From assembly GCA_012729855.1 (NCBI GenBank), contig JAAYCI010000004.1, positions 1 through 64,000 on the forward strand: DNA of 64,000 nucleotides, read 5' to 3'. This stretch comes from Oscillospiraceae bacterium. GTDB lineage: Bacteria > Bacillota > Clostridia > Oscillospirales > Ruminococcaceae. The notes beneath the pieces were generated by a model that saw only the letters and a list, made by a program, of their open reading frames with translations, was not told the DNA's origin and made no database searches. Below are positions 28,754 to 37,182 of the stretch, piece after piece; within the stretch, counting starts at the first letter, position 1, and each line of letters opens with the position of its first letter. Position numbers and translations under genes: made by a program.

Positions 28754-28807
28754 AGCCCGCTCCTTTTCAGCCATTTATTCTGGATTAATCGGGAATTTCC
28801 GCTTTTT

Positions 28808-28968
28808 AGAGCGTTTGGAGAAAAGAAATATACAATCAACGCCGAGCCAAAGGGGCTTTAGGCAAGGCGCGGAATCGAAGCAATCCTTGGTGGATTGCGA
28901 GATTTCGCAACGCGGCATAAAGCCGCTTTGGCCGGGGGTGGTGTGTAATTCTTTTCGGAAAACGCTTT
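28808..28968. repeat. MITE-like element, copy C
   Basis: A 20-bp terminal inverted repeat with 16 matches (AGAGCGTTTGGAGAAAAGAA at 28808-28827 and the complement of AAAGCGTTTTCCGAAAAGAA at 28949-28968). Inside are GCCGAGC, CAAGGCG, the core hairpin GCAATCCTTGGTGGATTGC and CAACGC, as in copies A and D. It occupies half of the 342-base gap 28754-29095; the remainder shows nothing clear. Confidence 0.65.
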
Positions 28969-29095
28969 AGTTCAATAGGTAAACGCACCCCGGCGGCAAA
29001 ATATTGCATCGGCTTTTGCCCTTTGTTGCCACCATAGCCAATTGCAAATTGTTATGCCCACAACAGCACCGCGCTATAATCACTACAATCTGAAA

Positions 29096-30331
29096 TCAAG
29101 TGGTCAGGTATTGCGTCAGCTTCGCCCATATTTTTTGTGTATTGACGAAATCGCGGTGGTGCCTTTGAACGTTTCTGTGATAATAATTAAGCTCATCCAG
29201 CACTTTCATAAAATGGGGATTGTTAAAGTATTTACACATTTTGGGCAAGGTGACTAAAAGCTTGTCCTGCATTTCCGCAATTTGGGCATCGTATTGGCTG
29301 GGGCTGGTGATATACAGCAGCAACGGTTTGTAGCGAACCCACCCAATACACGCTTTGAAAAAACGTGTTTGCACCGCCGCCGAATCTGCATTGATTTTTT
29401 TCAAGGACACCGGAAGCACCCCATCCATCAGGGGTATGTAGAAAGAAAACGCGTCATGAAACGTGTAGCAGGGCACGCGCAACACTTTCCTGCCGCTTAA
29501 GCAGGTGCTGAGAAAGGTATCTTCCCCGCGCGCCTTGGGCGGGTTATAAAATGGATATACCCGTAAAGGGTTCTTCAAATTGATACACAGGTTGGAACCG
29601 GATATGAATTTGGCGCCATTTATTTCCGGCACTTCCTCAATGGTATCCATGATTAAGATGCTTGTATCCGCATAGGTTACGCCGCCATTTTCCATAACCT
29701 TTTTTATTTTGTCCCAGCGGATAATATCATTACTAATGGCTTCGATGAACAAACGGAAATCTTCTTCCGTCAAGGCATCGTTAAAGGCAATTTGAGGTAT
29801 GGGGGATATATACCCGCAGTGATGCCCGTTTGTGATATCGGCATTGCCAATGTGCTGAAGATGGGTCATCAACACATGCTGCCCACCCCAAAGCGCGGTA
29901 GCCCTTGAATGGGTAACCGCCATCGGATACTCGTCATCATCAAGGAAAATAAGATAATCCATATGGTTTTTAAGGGCAAAATAAAGGATGGCGTTGCGCT
30001 TTGCCGCATACCCGCCTTTGAAAAAGAGTTCGGCTTCGGCCTTGTTCAGAACACCGCTGCCCAGCAACGCTTTAATTTCTCGCAGCAACATTTCAGCGCC
30101 AATAAAGCAGGTGTCGTCAATCAGGTTCGTCAGTTTCCTGTTCACATTGGTATAATCCGACACCTTGGTATTGGAATACTTCAGGTCATAGGCAACAAAA
30201 AGGTTCAGCATAACATTTTCTCTGTCTGTTAAGCCGCATTCCCTCCAGTTGTAGATATTTGTTTTCAAAACCTTTTGAAAACTTTTTCGCCCTGTAGCAA
30301 AGCCAATTCCCAGCTTTATGTTCTTTTTCAA
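29096..30331 (-). CDS. GT-A-fold glycosyltransferase-like protein
   Basis: A 411-residue protein of uncertain family. YLIFLDDDEYP (about 134-144) looks like the DxD metal site of a GT-A glycosyltransferase, and GARFI-like/SNLCINL and the later RGEDTFLS (about 270) would fit donor and acceptor loops. The N-terminus starts KKNIKLGIGFATGRKSF. Base composition is visibly more AT-rich than its neighbours, suggesting transfer. A TATAAT (30377-30382, minus) lies upstream. No polysaccharide genes are near. Confidence 0.55.
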   Translation of the reverse strand: MKKNIKLGIGFATGRKSFQKVLKTNIYNWRECGLTDRENVMLNLFVAYDLKYSNTKVSDYTNVNRKLTNLIDDTCFIGAEMLLREIKALLGSGVLNKAEAELFFKGGYAAKRNAILYFALKNHMDYLIFLDDDEYPMAVTHSRATALWGGQHVLMTHLQHIGNADITNGHHCGYISPIPQIAFNDALTEEDFRLFIEAISNDIIRWDKIKKVMENGGVTYADTSILIMDTIEEVPEINGAKFISGSNLCINLKNPLRVYPFYNPPKARGEDTFLSTCLSGRKVLRVPCYTFHDAFSFYIPLMDGVLPVSLKKINADSAAVQTRFFKACIGWVRYKPLLLYITSPSQYDAQIAEMQDKLLVTLPKMCKYFNNPHFMKVLDELNYYHRNVQRHHRDFVNTQKIWAKLTQYLTT

Positions 30332-30498
30332 TGCCCCTCTCCTATTTTGCGGTCAAAAAATCCATTGAATATGACTATTATAACACAGAAATAAAAAATA
30401 AATTCCAGTTTATGGCCTGGCAGCCCGCATAAAATCTTGTTTTCGGCCTCACAAAGTTCACAAAGTATTGAGCTGCAGATGCTTCAGCTGGTGAAACA

Positions 30499-30534
30499 GG
30501 GAAACGGTATGGCTATAAAGCCATACCGTTTCCC
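30499..30534. terminator. hairpin after crotonase gene
   Basis: A long perfect stem GGGAAACGGTATGGCT and its complement around a 4-base loop, 35 bases past the crotonase stop. No long T-run follows, but the sites of the flanking genes fit a transcript end. Confidence 0.6.
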
Positions 30535-30569
30535 AAAGCCACTTGATTTCACAGCAATATAATACGTCT

Positions 30570-31346
30570 TTATCTGTTCTTGAAATCGGGTGTGCGTTTG
30601 TTGATGAAAGCGTCCACGCCCTCCACCTTGTCTTCTGTGATGAAGGTCTGGTAGGTGGCCTCCAGCTCGGCGGCCATGCCCTGCTCAATGGTAAGGTTGC
30701 GCACATAGCCCACAGCGCGCTTGGCGTGCTGCACGCCCAGCGGGGCGTTGGCGGCAATCTTTTTGGCCAGCGCCATGGCTTCGTCCATCAGCGCCTCGGG
30801 CGCATAAACGCCCTGCACCAGGCCAATTTGGTAAGCTCTGTCGGCCTTCACATGCTCAGCCGAGTAGATCATCTTCTTGGCCTCGCCCACCGGGATGCTC
30901 TGGGCCAGGCGCTGGGTGCCGCCGTAGCCGGGCACAATGCCCAGGCTCACTTCGGGCAGGCCCATGCGGGCTTTTTCCGAGGCCAGGCGGATGTCGCACA
31001 CCAGGGCCAGCTCCAGCCCGCCGCCCAGCGCAAAGCCGTTGATGGCGCCGATGACCGGTGTTTTGAAGTTTTCGATCAGGGTGAAAAGCCGCTGGCCCCG
31101 GCTGCTGATGTCGCGGACATTGTCGCGGGTCCAGTTGGGGAATTCTTTAATGTCGGCGCCGGCCACAAAGGCCTTGTCGCCCGCGCCGGTAAGAATGACT
31201 ACCCGCACGTCGTTGTTATCCTCCAGCGCGCCAAAGGCGGCGTACAGGCCGTTGATGACGTCCACGTTCAGTGCGTTCATTGGCGGGTTGTCTATGGTTA
31301 CAATGGCGATATACCCGTCATAAGAAACAGATACAGGATTGCCCAT
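30570..31346 (-). CDS. enoyl-CoA hydratase/crotonase
   Basis: A 258-residue crotonase-fold enzyme interconverting crotonyl-CoA and 3-hydroxybutyryl-CoA, or a related pair. Oxyanion-hole segments are FVAGADIKEF and NGFALGGGLELALVCD. Both catalytic glutamates of true hydratases are present (in GGGLELAL and LPEVSLGIVPGYGG). It is 25 bases after the acyl-CoA dehydrogenase gene and is the last gene of the C4-acyl-CoA cluster. Confidence 0.9.
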   Translation of the reverse strand: MGNPVSVSYDGYIAIVTIDNPPMNALNVDVINGLYAAFGALEDNNDVRVVILTGAGDKAFVAGADIKEFPNWTRDNVRDISSRGQRLFTLIENFKTPVIGAINGFALGGGLELALVCDIRLASEKARMGLPEVSLGIVPGYGGTQRLAQSIPVGEAKKMIYSAEHVKADRAYQIGLVQGVYAPEALMDEAMALAKKIAANAPLGVQHAKRAVGYVRNLTIEQGMAAELEATYQTFITEDKVEGVDAFINKRTPDFKNR

Positions 31347-31371
31347 GGGTGTGCTCCTCCTTATGTGTTGC

Positions 31372-32523
31372 TTATTCTTTTTCCAAAGCGCGGGAGATGA
31401 CCATCCGCTGCACCTGGTTGGTGCCTTCGTAAATCTGCTGGATCTTCGCGTCGCGCAGGTGGCGCTCCACGTCGCCGTCGCGCAGGTAGCCCTTGCCGCC
31501 CAGTATCTGCACGGCGTCGGAGCAAACCTTCATGCCCATGTCGGACGCAAAGCACTTGGCCATGGCCGATTCCTTGCCAAAGGGCTTGCCCTGGTCGCAC
31601 AGCCAGGCGGCGTGCAGCACCATCCATTTGGCGGCTTCTATCTGCATGGCCATGTCGGCCAGCATGAAGGAGATGGCCTGGTTGGTGATGATGGGCTTGC
31701 CAAAGGTGATGCGCTCCTTGGCGAAAGCCATGGCCTTTTTGTAGGCGCCCATGGCGTTGCCCACGCTCAGCGCGCCAATGCCAATACGGCCCACGTCCAG
31801 CGCCTTCATGGCGGCCTTGAAGCCCTTGCCCTCTTCGCTGAGGCGGTTGGCGGCGGGCACGCGGCAGTTTTCAAAAATCAGTTCCTTCTGCACGCTGCTC
31901 CAAATGCCCATCTTCACCTCTTGCTTGCCAAAGGTAAAGCCGGGGGTGCCTTTTTCCACAATAAACGCGCTGATGCCGTTTGCGCCCTTGGATTTGTCGG
32001 TCATCGCCATCACGGTGTACACCTCGGCAAACTCCGCGTTGGTGATGTAGATCTTCTTGCCGTTCAGGATGTAGTCGTCGCCGTCGCGCACGGCGGTGGT
32101 CTCCTGCATGGCGGCGTCGCTGCCGGCGTTTTCCTCGGTCAGGCCGAAGGCGCTCAGCTTTTTGCCCTGTGCCACCGGCACCAAGTATTTTTGCTTCTGC
32201 TCTTCGCTGCCAAAGTCCTGGATGGGCACGGTGCCCAGGGAAAGGCCCACCGAGAAGCCGGCGGCCACGCCGCTGTCCACCTGGCCAATTTCGAACATGG
32301 AAAGCGCGTAGGAAATAACGCCCATGCCCAGGCCGCCGTACTCTTTGGGGATGGAAACGCCCAGCCAGCCCTTGGGGCCCATCTTGTTCATCAGGATGTC
32401 AAACGCGCCGCTGAAATCCTCGCTCTCGTCACGTTCGGCCGCACCGGGGGCCACTTCTTTTTGCAGAAAGTCCCGCAGCTCGTCCACATAGGCCTGTTGT
32501 TCTTTTGTCAGTTCGAAATTCAT
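31372..32523 (-). CDS. acyl-CoA dehydrogenase (butyryl-CoA type)
   Basis: A 383-residue FAD enzyme of normal length that reduces or forms the 2,3-double bond of short acyl-CoA. The substrate-loop motif AFGLTEENAGSD and the catalytic glutamate in QIYEGTNQVQR near the C-terminus are present. GGAGGGA precedes the ATG. The 205-base gap upstream (32524-32728) is AT-rich and may hold a promoter. No etfA or etfB is in the window, though the butyryl-CoA type needs them. Confidence 0.92.
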   Translation of the reverse strand: MNFELTKEQQAYVDELRDFLQKEVAPGAAERDESEDFSGAFDILMNKMGPKGWLGVSIPKEYGGLGMGVISYALSMFEIGQVDSGVAAGFSVGLSLGTVPIQDFGSEEQKQKYLVPVAQGKKLSAFGLTEENAGSDAAMQETTAVRDGDDYILNGKKIYITNAEFAEVYTVMAMTDKSKGANGISAFIVEKGTPGFTFGKQEVKMGIWSSVQKELIFENCRVPAANRLSEEGKGFKAAMKALDVGRIGIGALSVGNAMGAYKKAMAFAKERITFGKPIITNQAISFMLADMAMQIEAAKWMVLHAAWLCDQGKPFGKESAMAKCFASDMGMKVCSDAVQILGGKGYLRDGDVERHLRDAKIQQIYEGTNQVQRMVISRALEKE

Positions 32524-32728
32524 ACTTTTCCCTCCAATACTGTGATTAGTTGATATATCAAATATATATTACATAAACAAAATACCACATTATGCCTGCA
32601 GTGGCAATACACGCGAGCCTAAAAAGTACATAAACTTAATATCGGGTGTTTTTGGGGTATATTATGCCCATTTTCTGGCATTTCACAATATCTTTATGCG
32701 GGCGCCGGGTTTGGCAGCAGGCAACGGC

Positions 32729-33934
32729 TTACACATTCTCCACCAGCATGGCCAGGCCCTGGCCGCCACCTATGCACAGGGAGTCCACGCCGTACTTGGC
32801 ACCCCGGCGCTTCATCTCATAAATAAGGGTGGTAAGCAGGCGGGTGCCGCTGTTGCCCAGCGCGTGGCCGTGGGCCACGGCGCCGCCGTTCACGTTCACA
32901 CGCTTGTACAGCTCGGTGCCCATGTCCATGCCCAGCTCCTTCAGCACGCCCAGGCTTTGGGCCGAGAACGCCTCGTTGAACTCGAACAGGTCCACGTCTT
33001 CCAGCTTGAGGTTTGCCTTTGCCAGCGCTTTCTGGGTGGCGCCCACCGGGCCCAGGCCCATCACGGCGGGATCCAGGCCCACCACGCCGGAGGAAACAAT
33101 CTTCACCAGCGGCTTCACGCCCAGCTCCTTGGCTTTGTCCTCGCTCATCACCACCACGGCCGACGCGCCGTCGTTCATGCCGGAGGCGTTGCCGGCGGTC
33201 ACGGTGCCGTCGGGCTTGAAGGAGGGCTTCAGCTTGGCCAGCGATTCCATGGTGGTCTCACGCCGCACATGCTCGTCGGTGTCAAACACAAAGCTGCTCT
33301 TGCGCTCCTTCACTTCAAACGGCACGATTTCATCCTTGAACTTACCGGCGTCCTGCGCGGCAATCATCTTCTGCATGCTGTCAAAGGCAAACTTGTCCTG
33401 CTCCTCGCGGGTGATTTTATAGCGCTCGGCAATGTTCTCCGCGGTGATGCCCATGTTCAGGTTGGGGTAAAGCTGGGGCGGCTGCACGTTGGCCGTGCCA
33501 TACATGAACATGTCGTACAGGGGCTTGTTGCCCATGCGCAGCGGGTTGGCCCGCACGGAGGGGTCGAGGAAGTACAGGTAGCGGGACATCACTTCCACAC
33601 CGCCGGCCATCACAATGTCGGCGTCGCCGGCCATAATCTGATAGGCGGCGTTCACCACCGCCTGCAGGGAGGACGCGCACTGGCGGTCTACCGTGTAACC
33701 GGGCAGGCTTTCGGGCGCGCCGGCCAGCAGCAGCGAGGTACGTGCCACGTTGGGGGTGTAGCCGTACACACTGCCAAAAATCACTTCGTCCAGCTGGTCC
33801 AGCGTAATGCCCGACCGCTTGGCCGCTTCCTTGATGACGGCAGCGCCCAGATCCTGCCCCTCGGTGTTTTTCAGGCTGCCCAGGTAGCCGCCCACCGCCG
33901 TTCTGCACGCACTGGTAATTACAACTGTTTTCAT
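32729..33934 (-). CDS. acetyl-CoA C-acetyltransferase (thiolase)
   Basis: A 401-residue thiolase that condenses or cleaves acetoacetyl-CoA. The nucleophile is C86 in VDRQCASSLQAV. The His motif reads GGAVAHGHALGNSG, where most relatives have GHPLG, and the second Cys is in SLCIGGGQG. GAGGTGA precedes the ATG. It is separated from the dehydratase by a terminator-like hairpin. Confidence 0.92.
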   Translation of the reverse strand: MKTVVITSACRTAVGGYLGSLKNTEGQDLGAAVIKEAAKRSGITLDQLDEVIFGSVYGYTPNVARTSLLLAGAPESLPGYTVDRQCASSLQAVVNAAYQIMAGDADIVMAGGVEVMSRYLYFLDPSVRANPLRMGNKPLYDMFMYGTANVQPPQLYPNLNMGITAENIAERYKITREEQDKFAFDSMQKMIAAQDAGKFKDEIVPFEVKERKSSFVFDTDEHVRRETTMESLAKLKPSFKPDGTVTAGNASGMNDGASAVVVMSEDKAKELGVKPLVKIVSSGVVGLDPAVMGLGPVGATQKALAKANLKLEDVDLFEFNEAFSAQSLGVLKELGMDMGTELYKRVNVNGGAVAHGHALGNSGTRLLTTLIYEMKRRGAKYGVDSLCIGGGQGLAMLVENV

Positions 33935-33986
33935 TGCAGGTCACCTCTTTCCAGTTTTTCCATTCTACTTTGACCGTGAACATCAC

Positions 33987-34019
33987 AAATTCCCGGGAAC
34001 GGTTAGCCCCCGGGAATTT
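33987..34019. terminator. hairpin between dehydratase and thiolase genes
   Basis: An 11-bp stem AAATTCCCGGG/CCCGGGAATTT with an 11-base loop, downstream of the dehydratase stop. TTTGTG follows on the minus strand, TTTCTT on the plus. It could attenuate the downstream genes. Confidence 0.6.
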
Positions 34020-34105
34020 TCTTGGATTACATATTCAATTTGTTGCCCTCAGACGCGCTTTTCATCGCAAACACCCTATGCAACCAAATTTTTCTATGCG
34101 TGTAT

Positions 34106-35539
34106 TCAGGTTTTGATGCCGGCCAGGTTCTTGGCCAGCTGCATTTTGCCTTTCAGGTCGTAGTTCTTCATAATGGCGATGTCTTCCATAACGGGCGAGC
34201 CGCCGCCGTGCACGCCGGCCACACCAATCATCACCTGGCCGTACTCGCCGGTCAGGATATCGCTGGCCAGCGCGAAGGCGCGCCAGTTGTCCTCGGAGGA
34301 AACGCCTTCCTTGCGGGTGACATACTTCTTCACATAGTCGCCCACCAGCGGGCTGTTCCACTGGGCGCTCATGGGCAGGGTGGCGGAAAGGCCACCGGCC
34401 ACGTCGGCCAGCACGTTCAGCTCGTGGTACACGTTGTGGCCCGCATGGCGGCGGCCCACGTTGGCAAACACCACGTTGGGCATCTGGGTGCCGGAGGAAG
34501 CCTTGGTGCTCTTGTAGCCCGCGGCAATACCGGCGGCGTACACCAGCTCGGCCACGCTGATCAGGTCGGCCAGCTTCTCCTTCACGTGGCCCTGGCGGGC
34601 AACGTTCTGGTAGTCGGCCAGCAGGGCCACGGTGCCGGTAATGATATCGCCGATGCCGGGCTTGCAGCCGGTGTAGCTATGGCGGTGGAAAAGCGCGAAG
34701 TTCAGCGCGTAGTTGCCGGCAAACTCATATTCGCCGTTCAGGAAGATGCGCTCGTTGGGCACAAACACGTCGTCGAACACGGTCATGCTCTCCAAATCGC
34801 CAATGTTGGCAAACGGCGCGTTCAGGTTGTCCTCACGCGGGTGGGAGAACGCCTCGCGCACGATGAGGTGCAGGCCCTCGGTGTCGGCCGGGATGGCGAA
34901 GGAGATGGCGTAGTCCTTCTCGTCTTCCATCATCACGCGGGTGGGCACCACGATGATCTCGTCGGCCACGGGGGCCATGGTGTTGTGCACTTTACAGCCG
35001 CGCACCACCACGCCGTCGGGGCGGCGCTCCACCACATGCAGGTATTGGTCGGGGTCCCACTGCTGGGCCGGGCGGGCAGCGCGGTCACCCTTGGTATCGG
35101 TTTGGGCGCCGCCGGCCACCAGGTCGTTCTCCTGGAAGAATTCCAGGTATTTCATAAAGTTATCGTAGTAGTGGGTGCCGTGCTTTTTGTCCACGTCCAG
35201 CGCGGCGGCGGAGATGCCGTTCAGCATGTCGCAGCCCATGCAGCGCTGGATGCAGCCGCCGGCCATGTTGCACATTTTACGGGTCATCTCCTGCTTGTCC
35301 AGCAGGTCCTGCGGGCTCTGGTGGATATGGGTGAAGCGGTTAATCTTCTTGCCCGAGATGTGCGAGGTGGTTGTCAGCAGGGGCTCATACTCCGGGTTGT
35401 CGGCCAGGGCGAAGGTATAGCGGATAACCTGGCTGCCTTTGATGACCATCGGGTGGGTACGGTCAACCTGTTTGCCATCGATATACAGGTTGGGGCGCAT
35501 TTTGGCCAAATCGGCCAGGTATTGTTCTTGTGTTCTCAC
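34106..35539 (-). CDS. abfD: 4-hydroxybutyryl-CoA dehydratase / vinylacetyl-CoA isomerase (AbfD-like)
   Basis: A 477-residue flavin/[4Fe-4S] enzyme of the 4-hydroxyphenylacetate 3-hydroxylase fold. The cluster ligands of AbfD are matched: C96 and C100 in GGCIQRCMG, then a His and Cys seven apart in FHRHSYTGCKPG. The usual flavin-only hydroxylases lack these, so dehydration of 4-hydroxybutyryl-CoA to crotonyl-CoA is the best call. The start is GTG at 35539, with GAGGG seven bases upstream and a product beginning RTQEQYLADL; an ATG seven codons earlier lacks a ribosome-binding site. Confidence 0.85.
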   Translation of the reverse strand: MRTQEQYLADLAKMRPNLYIDGKQVDRTHPMVIKGSQVIRYTFALADNPEYEPLLTTTSHISGKKINRFTHIHQSPQDLLDKQEMTRKMCNMAGGCIQRCMGCDMLNGISAAALDVDKKHGTHYYDNFMKYLEFFQENDLVAGGAQTDTKGDRAARPAQQWDPDQYLHVVERRPDGVVVRGCKVHNTMAPVADEIIVVPTRVMMEDEKDYAISFAIPADTEGLHLIVREAFSHPREDNLNAPFANIGDLESMTVFDDVFVPNERIFLNGEYEFAGNYALNFALFHRHSYTGCKPGIGDIITGTVALLADYQNVARQGHVKEKLADLISVAELVYAAGIAAGYKSTKASSGTQMPNVVFANVGRRHAGHNVYHELNVLADVAGGLSATLPMSAQWNSPLVGDYVKKYVTRKEGVSSEDNWRAFALASDILTGEYGQVMIGVAGVHGGGSPVMEDIAIMKNYDLKGKMQLAKNLAGIKT

Positions 35540-35597
35540 AGTCTTCCCTCTTTCTTTCATTAAGGTTTAATAATGAACCATTTTACAATTGCCGCAT

Positions 35598-35774
35598 TCA
35601 GTTGCTCTGTTCCTCAATGGCGCCGGCTATGCAGTAGTTTATGCATCTGCCACAGTCGGTGCACCGCTCCTCCATCACCTCGTAAACCGTCTTGCGTACA
35701 ATGGCGTGTACCGGGCAGGCCACCAAACAGGCCCCGCACAAGATACACTTGTCTGCTCGAATCGTCGCTGGCAT
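35598..35774 (-). CDS. 2[4Fe-4S] ferredoxin, 58 residues
   Basis: A small gene. The protein has two cluster motifs: C10, C13, C16 and C20-P, then C38, C41, C44 and C48. The second lacks the usual proline after the last cysteine. AAGGTG lies about nine bases before the ATG. It is the first gene after the promoter at 35899-35927 and ends 58 bases before the dehydratase start, so it is probably an electron partner or maturation aid of that cluster. Confidence 0.9.
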   Translation of the reverse strand: MPATIRADKCILCGACLVACPVHAIVRKTVYEVMEERCTDCGRCINYCIAGAIEEQSN

Positions 35775-35898
35775 TTCGTGTCACACCTTGTCCGTTTTTC
35801 GTGTAAGAGACCGCCCGCTGTTTACCCGCACACTGTGAAAAGTGTCCCTCCGGAATAAAGAAACCGGCACAAAAATTGTTTACAATCTCTTCAATAAC

Positions 35899-35927
35899 AT
35901 TATAAAGTATTGTGCAGGGCAGGTCAA
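35899..35927 (-). promoter_or_regulatory. promoter of the ferredoxin-dehydratase operon
   Basis: On the minus strand TTGACC (35922-35927), a 17-base spacer, TATAAT (35899-35904). The leader to the ferredoxin ATG is about 115 bases and contains GGAGGG near its middle without an ORF of note. Confidence 0.8.
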
Positions 35928-36059
35928 TAGTAAAGCACTAAATTAAATGTCTGACATACTTTTTTTCGCTGTATGGCCATATATTTACACCAATCCCTCA
36001 CACATTGCACACACCACCGCCAAACCCCGGTATGTGGCACGGCGGCAGGGTCAAGCTGG

Positions 36060-36959
36060 TTAGCTGCGCTGGGACGCTTCTTCCTGCCGGCGCACCTGCT
36101 TTTTCAGAGGCAGCAGCATGCGGGTCTCGCGTTTGTATTGCGCGTAGCCGGTTTTGCTCTGCCGGTAGCGGGCGTCGGCCATGGGGATGCTGACCACCAG
36201 AAACAGCAGCGTGTTGGCCAGCGCGCCAACCACCAGCGGCCACTGCGCCGGCAGCACCGACACCATGATGACATAGACGCCCCACCACATCAAAATCTCG
36301 CCCAGATAGTTGGGGTGGCGGGAGTACTTCCACAGCCCCACGCGTATCAGTTCGCCGCGCGCGGACGTTTTCCGGAACTGCGCCATCTGGCTATCGGCCA
36401 CCCACTGCAGCGTGGCGGCCAGGATGCAGATGGCCCACCCCACGGCCGTGCCCCAATTGACGCCGCCGCCGTCCCGCACATAGGCCACGGCGGGCATCAT
36501 GGCCAGGAACACCACAATGGTGGGCACAAAGTGAATGCCCACAAAGCTGACGACCGGGTAAAAGGCCCCGGTCTTCTTGCGCAGCATGTCGTAACGCCAG
36601 TCCTGGTGGTTCAGGTTGGTAAAGCACAGCGCCCAGTTGGCCGTAAGGCGCACGGCCCAATAGCACACCACCAGCAGCAGCATGAGGGCCCCGAACGAGA
36701 AGTTGCCATAATATGCCATCATCGCGCACAGAATGACCGGCGGCGCCACGCTCCAGTATGGGTCATACACCGAGGCGTTTTTCAGCACCAGCCCGGCTAT
36801 GTAGACAAACAGCGTGGCAGCGGCGTCGGCTGCAAACAGCCGCCAAAAAAGCCCCAGCTGCGCCAGCGCCGCAAACACCACAAAAGCCACTACAGCGGCC
36901 ACAATATATATTAAAGCAATAAAAATAATGCTCTGTGCTTTCTTTGCCTTGAAGCCCAT
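36060..36959 (-). CDS. DUF1295-family membrane protein
   Basis: A 299-residue protein with about six or seven membrane segments. The C-terminal block reads GLWKYSRHPNYLGEILMWW and then GYAQYKRETRMLLP, the signature shared by DUF1295, steroid 5-alpha-reductase-like and isoprenylcysteine methyltransferase proteins. Enzyme activity on a lipid or prenyl substrate is possible but unproven. It stands alone between two operons. Confidence 0.85.
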   Translation of the reverse strand: MGFKAKKAQSIIFIALIYIVAAVVAFVVFAALAQLGLFWRLFAADAAATLFVYIAGLVLKNASVYDPYWSVAPPVILCAMMAYYGNFSFGALMLLLVVCYWAVRLTANWALCFTNLNHQDWRYDMLRKKTGAFYPVVSFVGIHFVPTIVVFLAMMPAVAYVRDGGGVNWGTAVGWAICILAATLQWVADSQMAQFRKTSARGELIRVGLWKYSRHPNYLGEILMWWGVYVIMVSVLPAQWPLVVGALANTLLFLVVSIPMADARYRQSKTGYAQYKRETRMLLPLKKQVRRQEEASQRS

Positions 36960-37107
36960 GTTTTCCGCCTTCGCTATAACACTTGTTGTAATACCCTCAC
37001 CACCTGATTATAGTGTATTGTCGTATTTTGTGCAATATTGGATGTTGTGGCGTATTTGCAGCAGGCGTAAATCATGCGTTTTGTCTTGTTTAAACAACGC
37101 CATGCCA

Positions 37108-37142
37108 TAAAAAAACCCACCAAAAGTGTCTCTTGGTGGGTT
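37108..37142 (-). terminator. terminator of the HlyD/MacB operon
   Basis: On the minus strand AACCCACCAA/TTGGTGGGTT (10-bp stem) followed by TTTTT, 40 bases past the permease stop. Confidence 0.88.
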
Positions 37143-37182
37143 TTGGGGTAATTGTTCCGGCTTAAAACCTGTTTTCCCTCTA

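Noticed and set aside
35539-35560. Upstream ATG as start of the AbfD-like gene
   Set aside because: No ribosome-binding site, whereas GAGGG sits seven bases before the GTG and the product then aligns with family starts.
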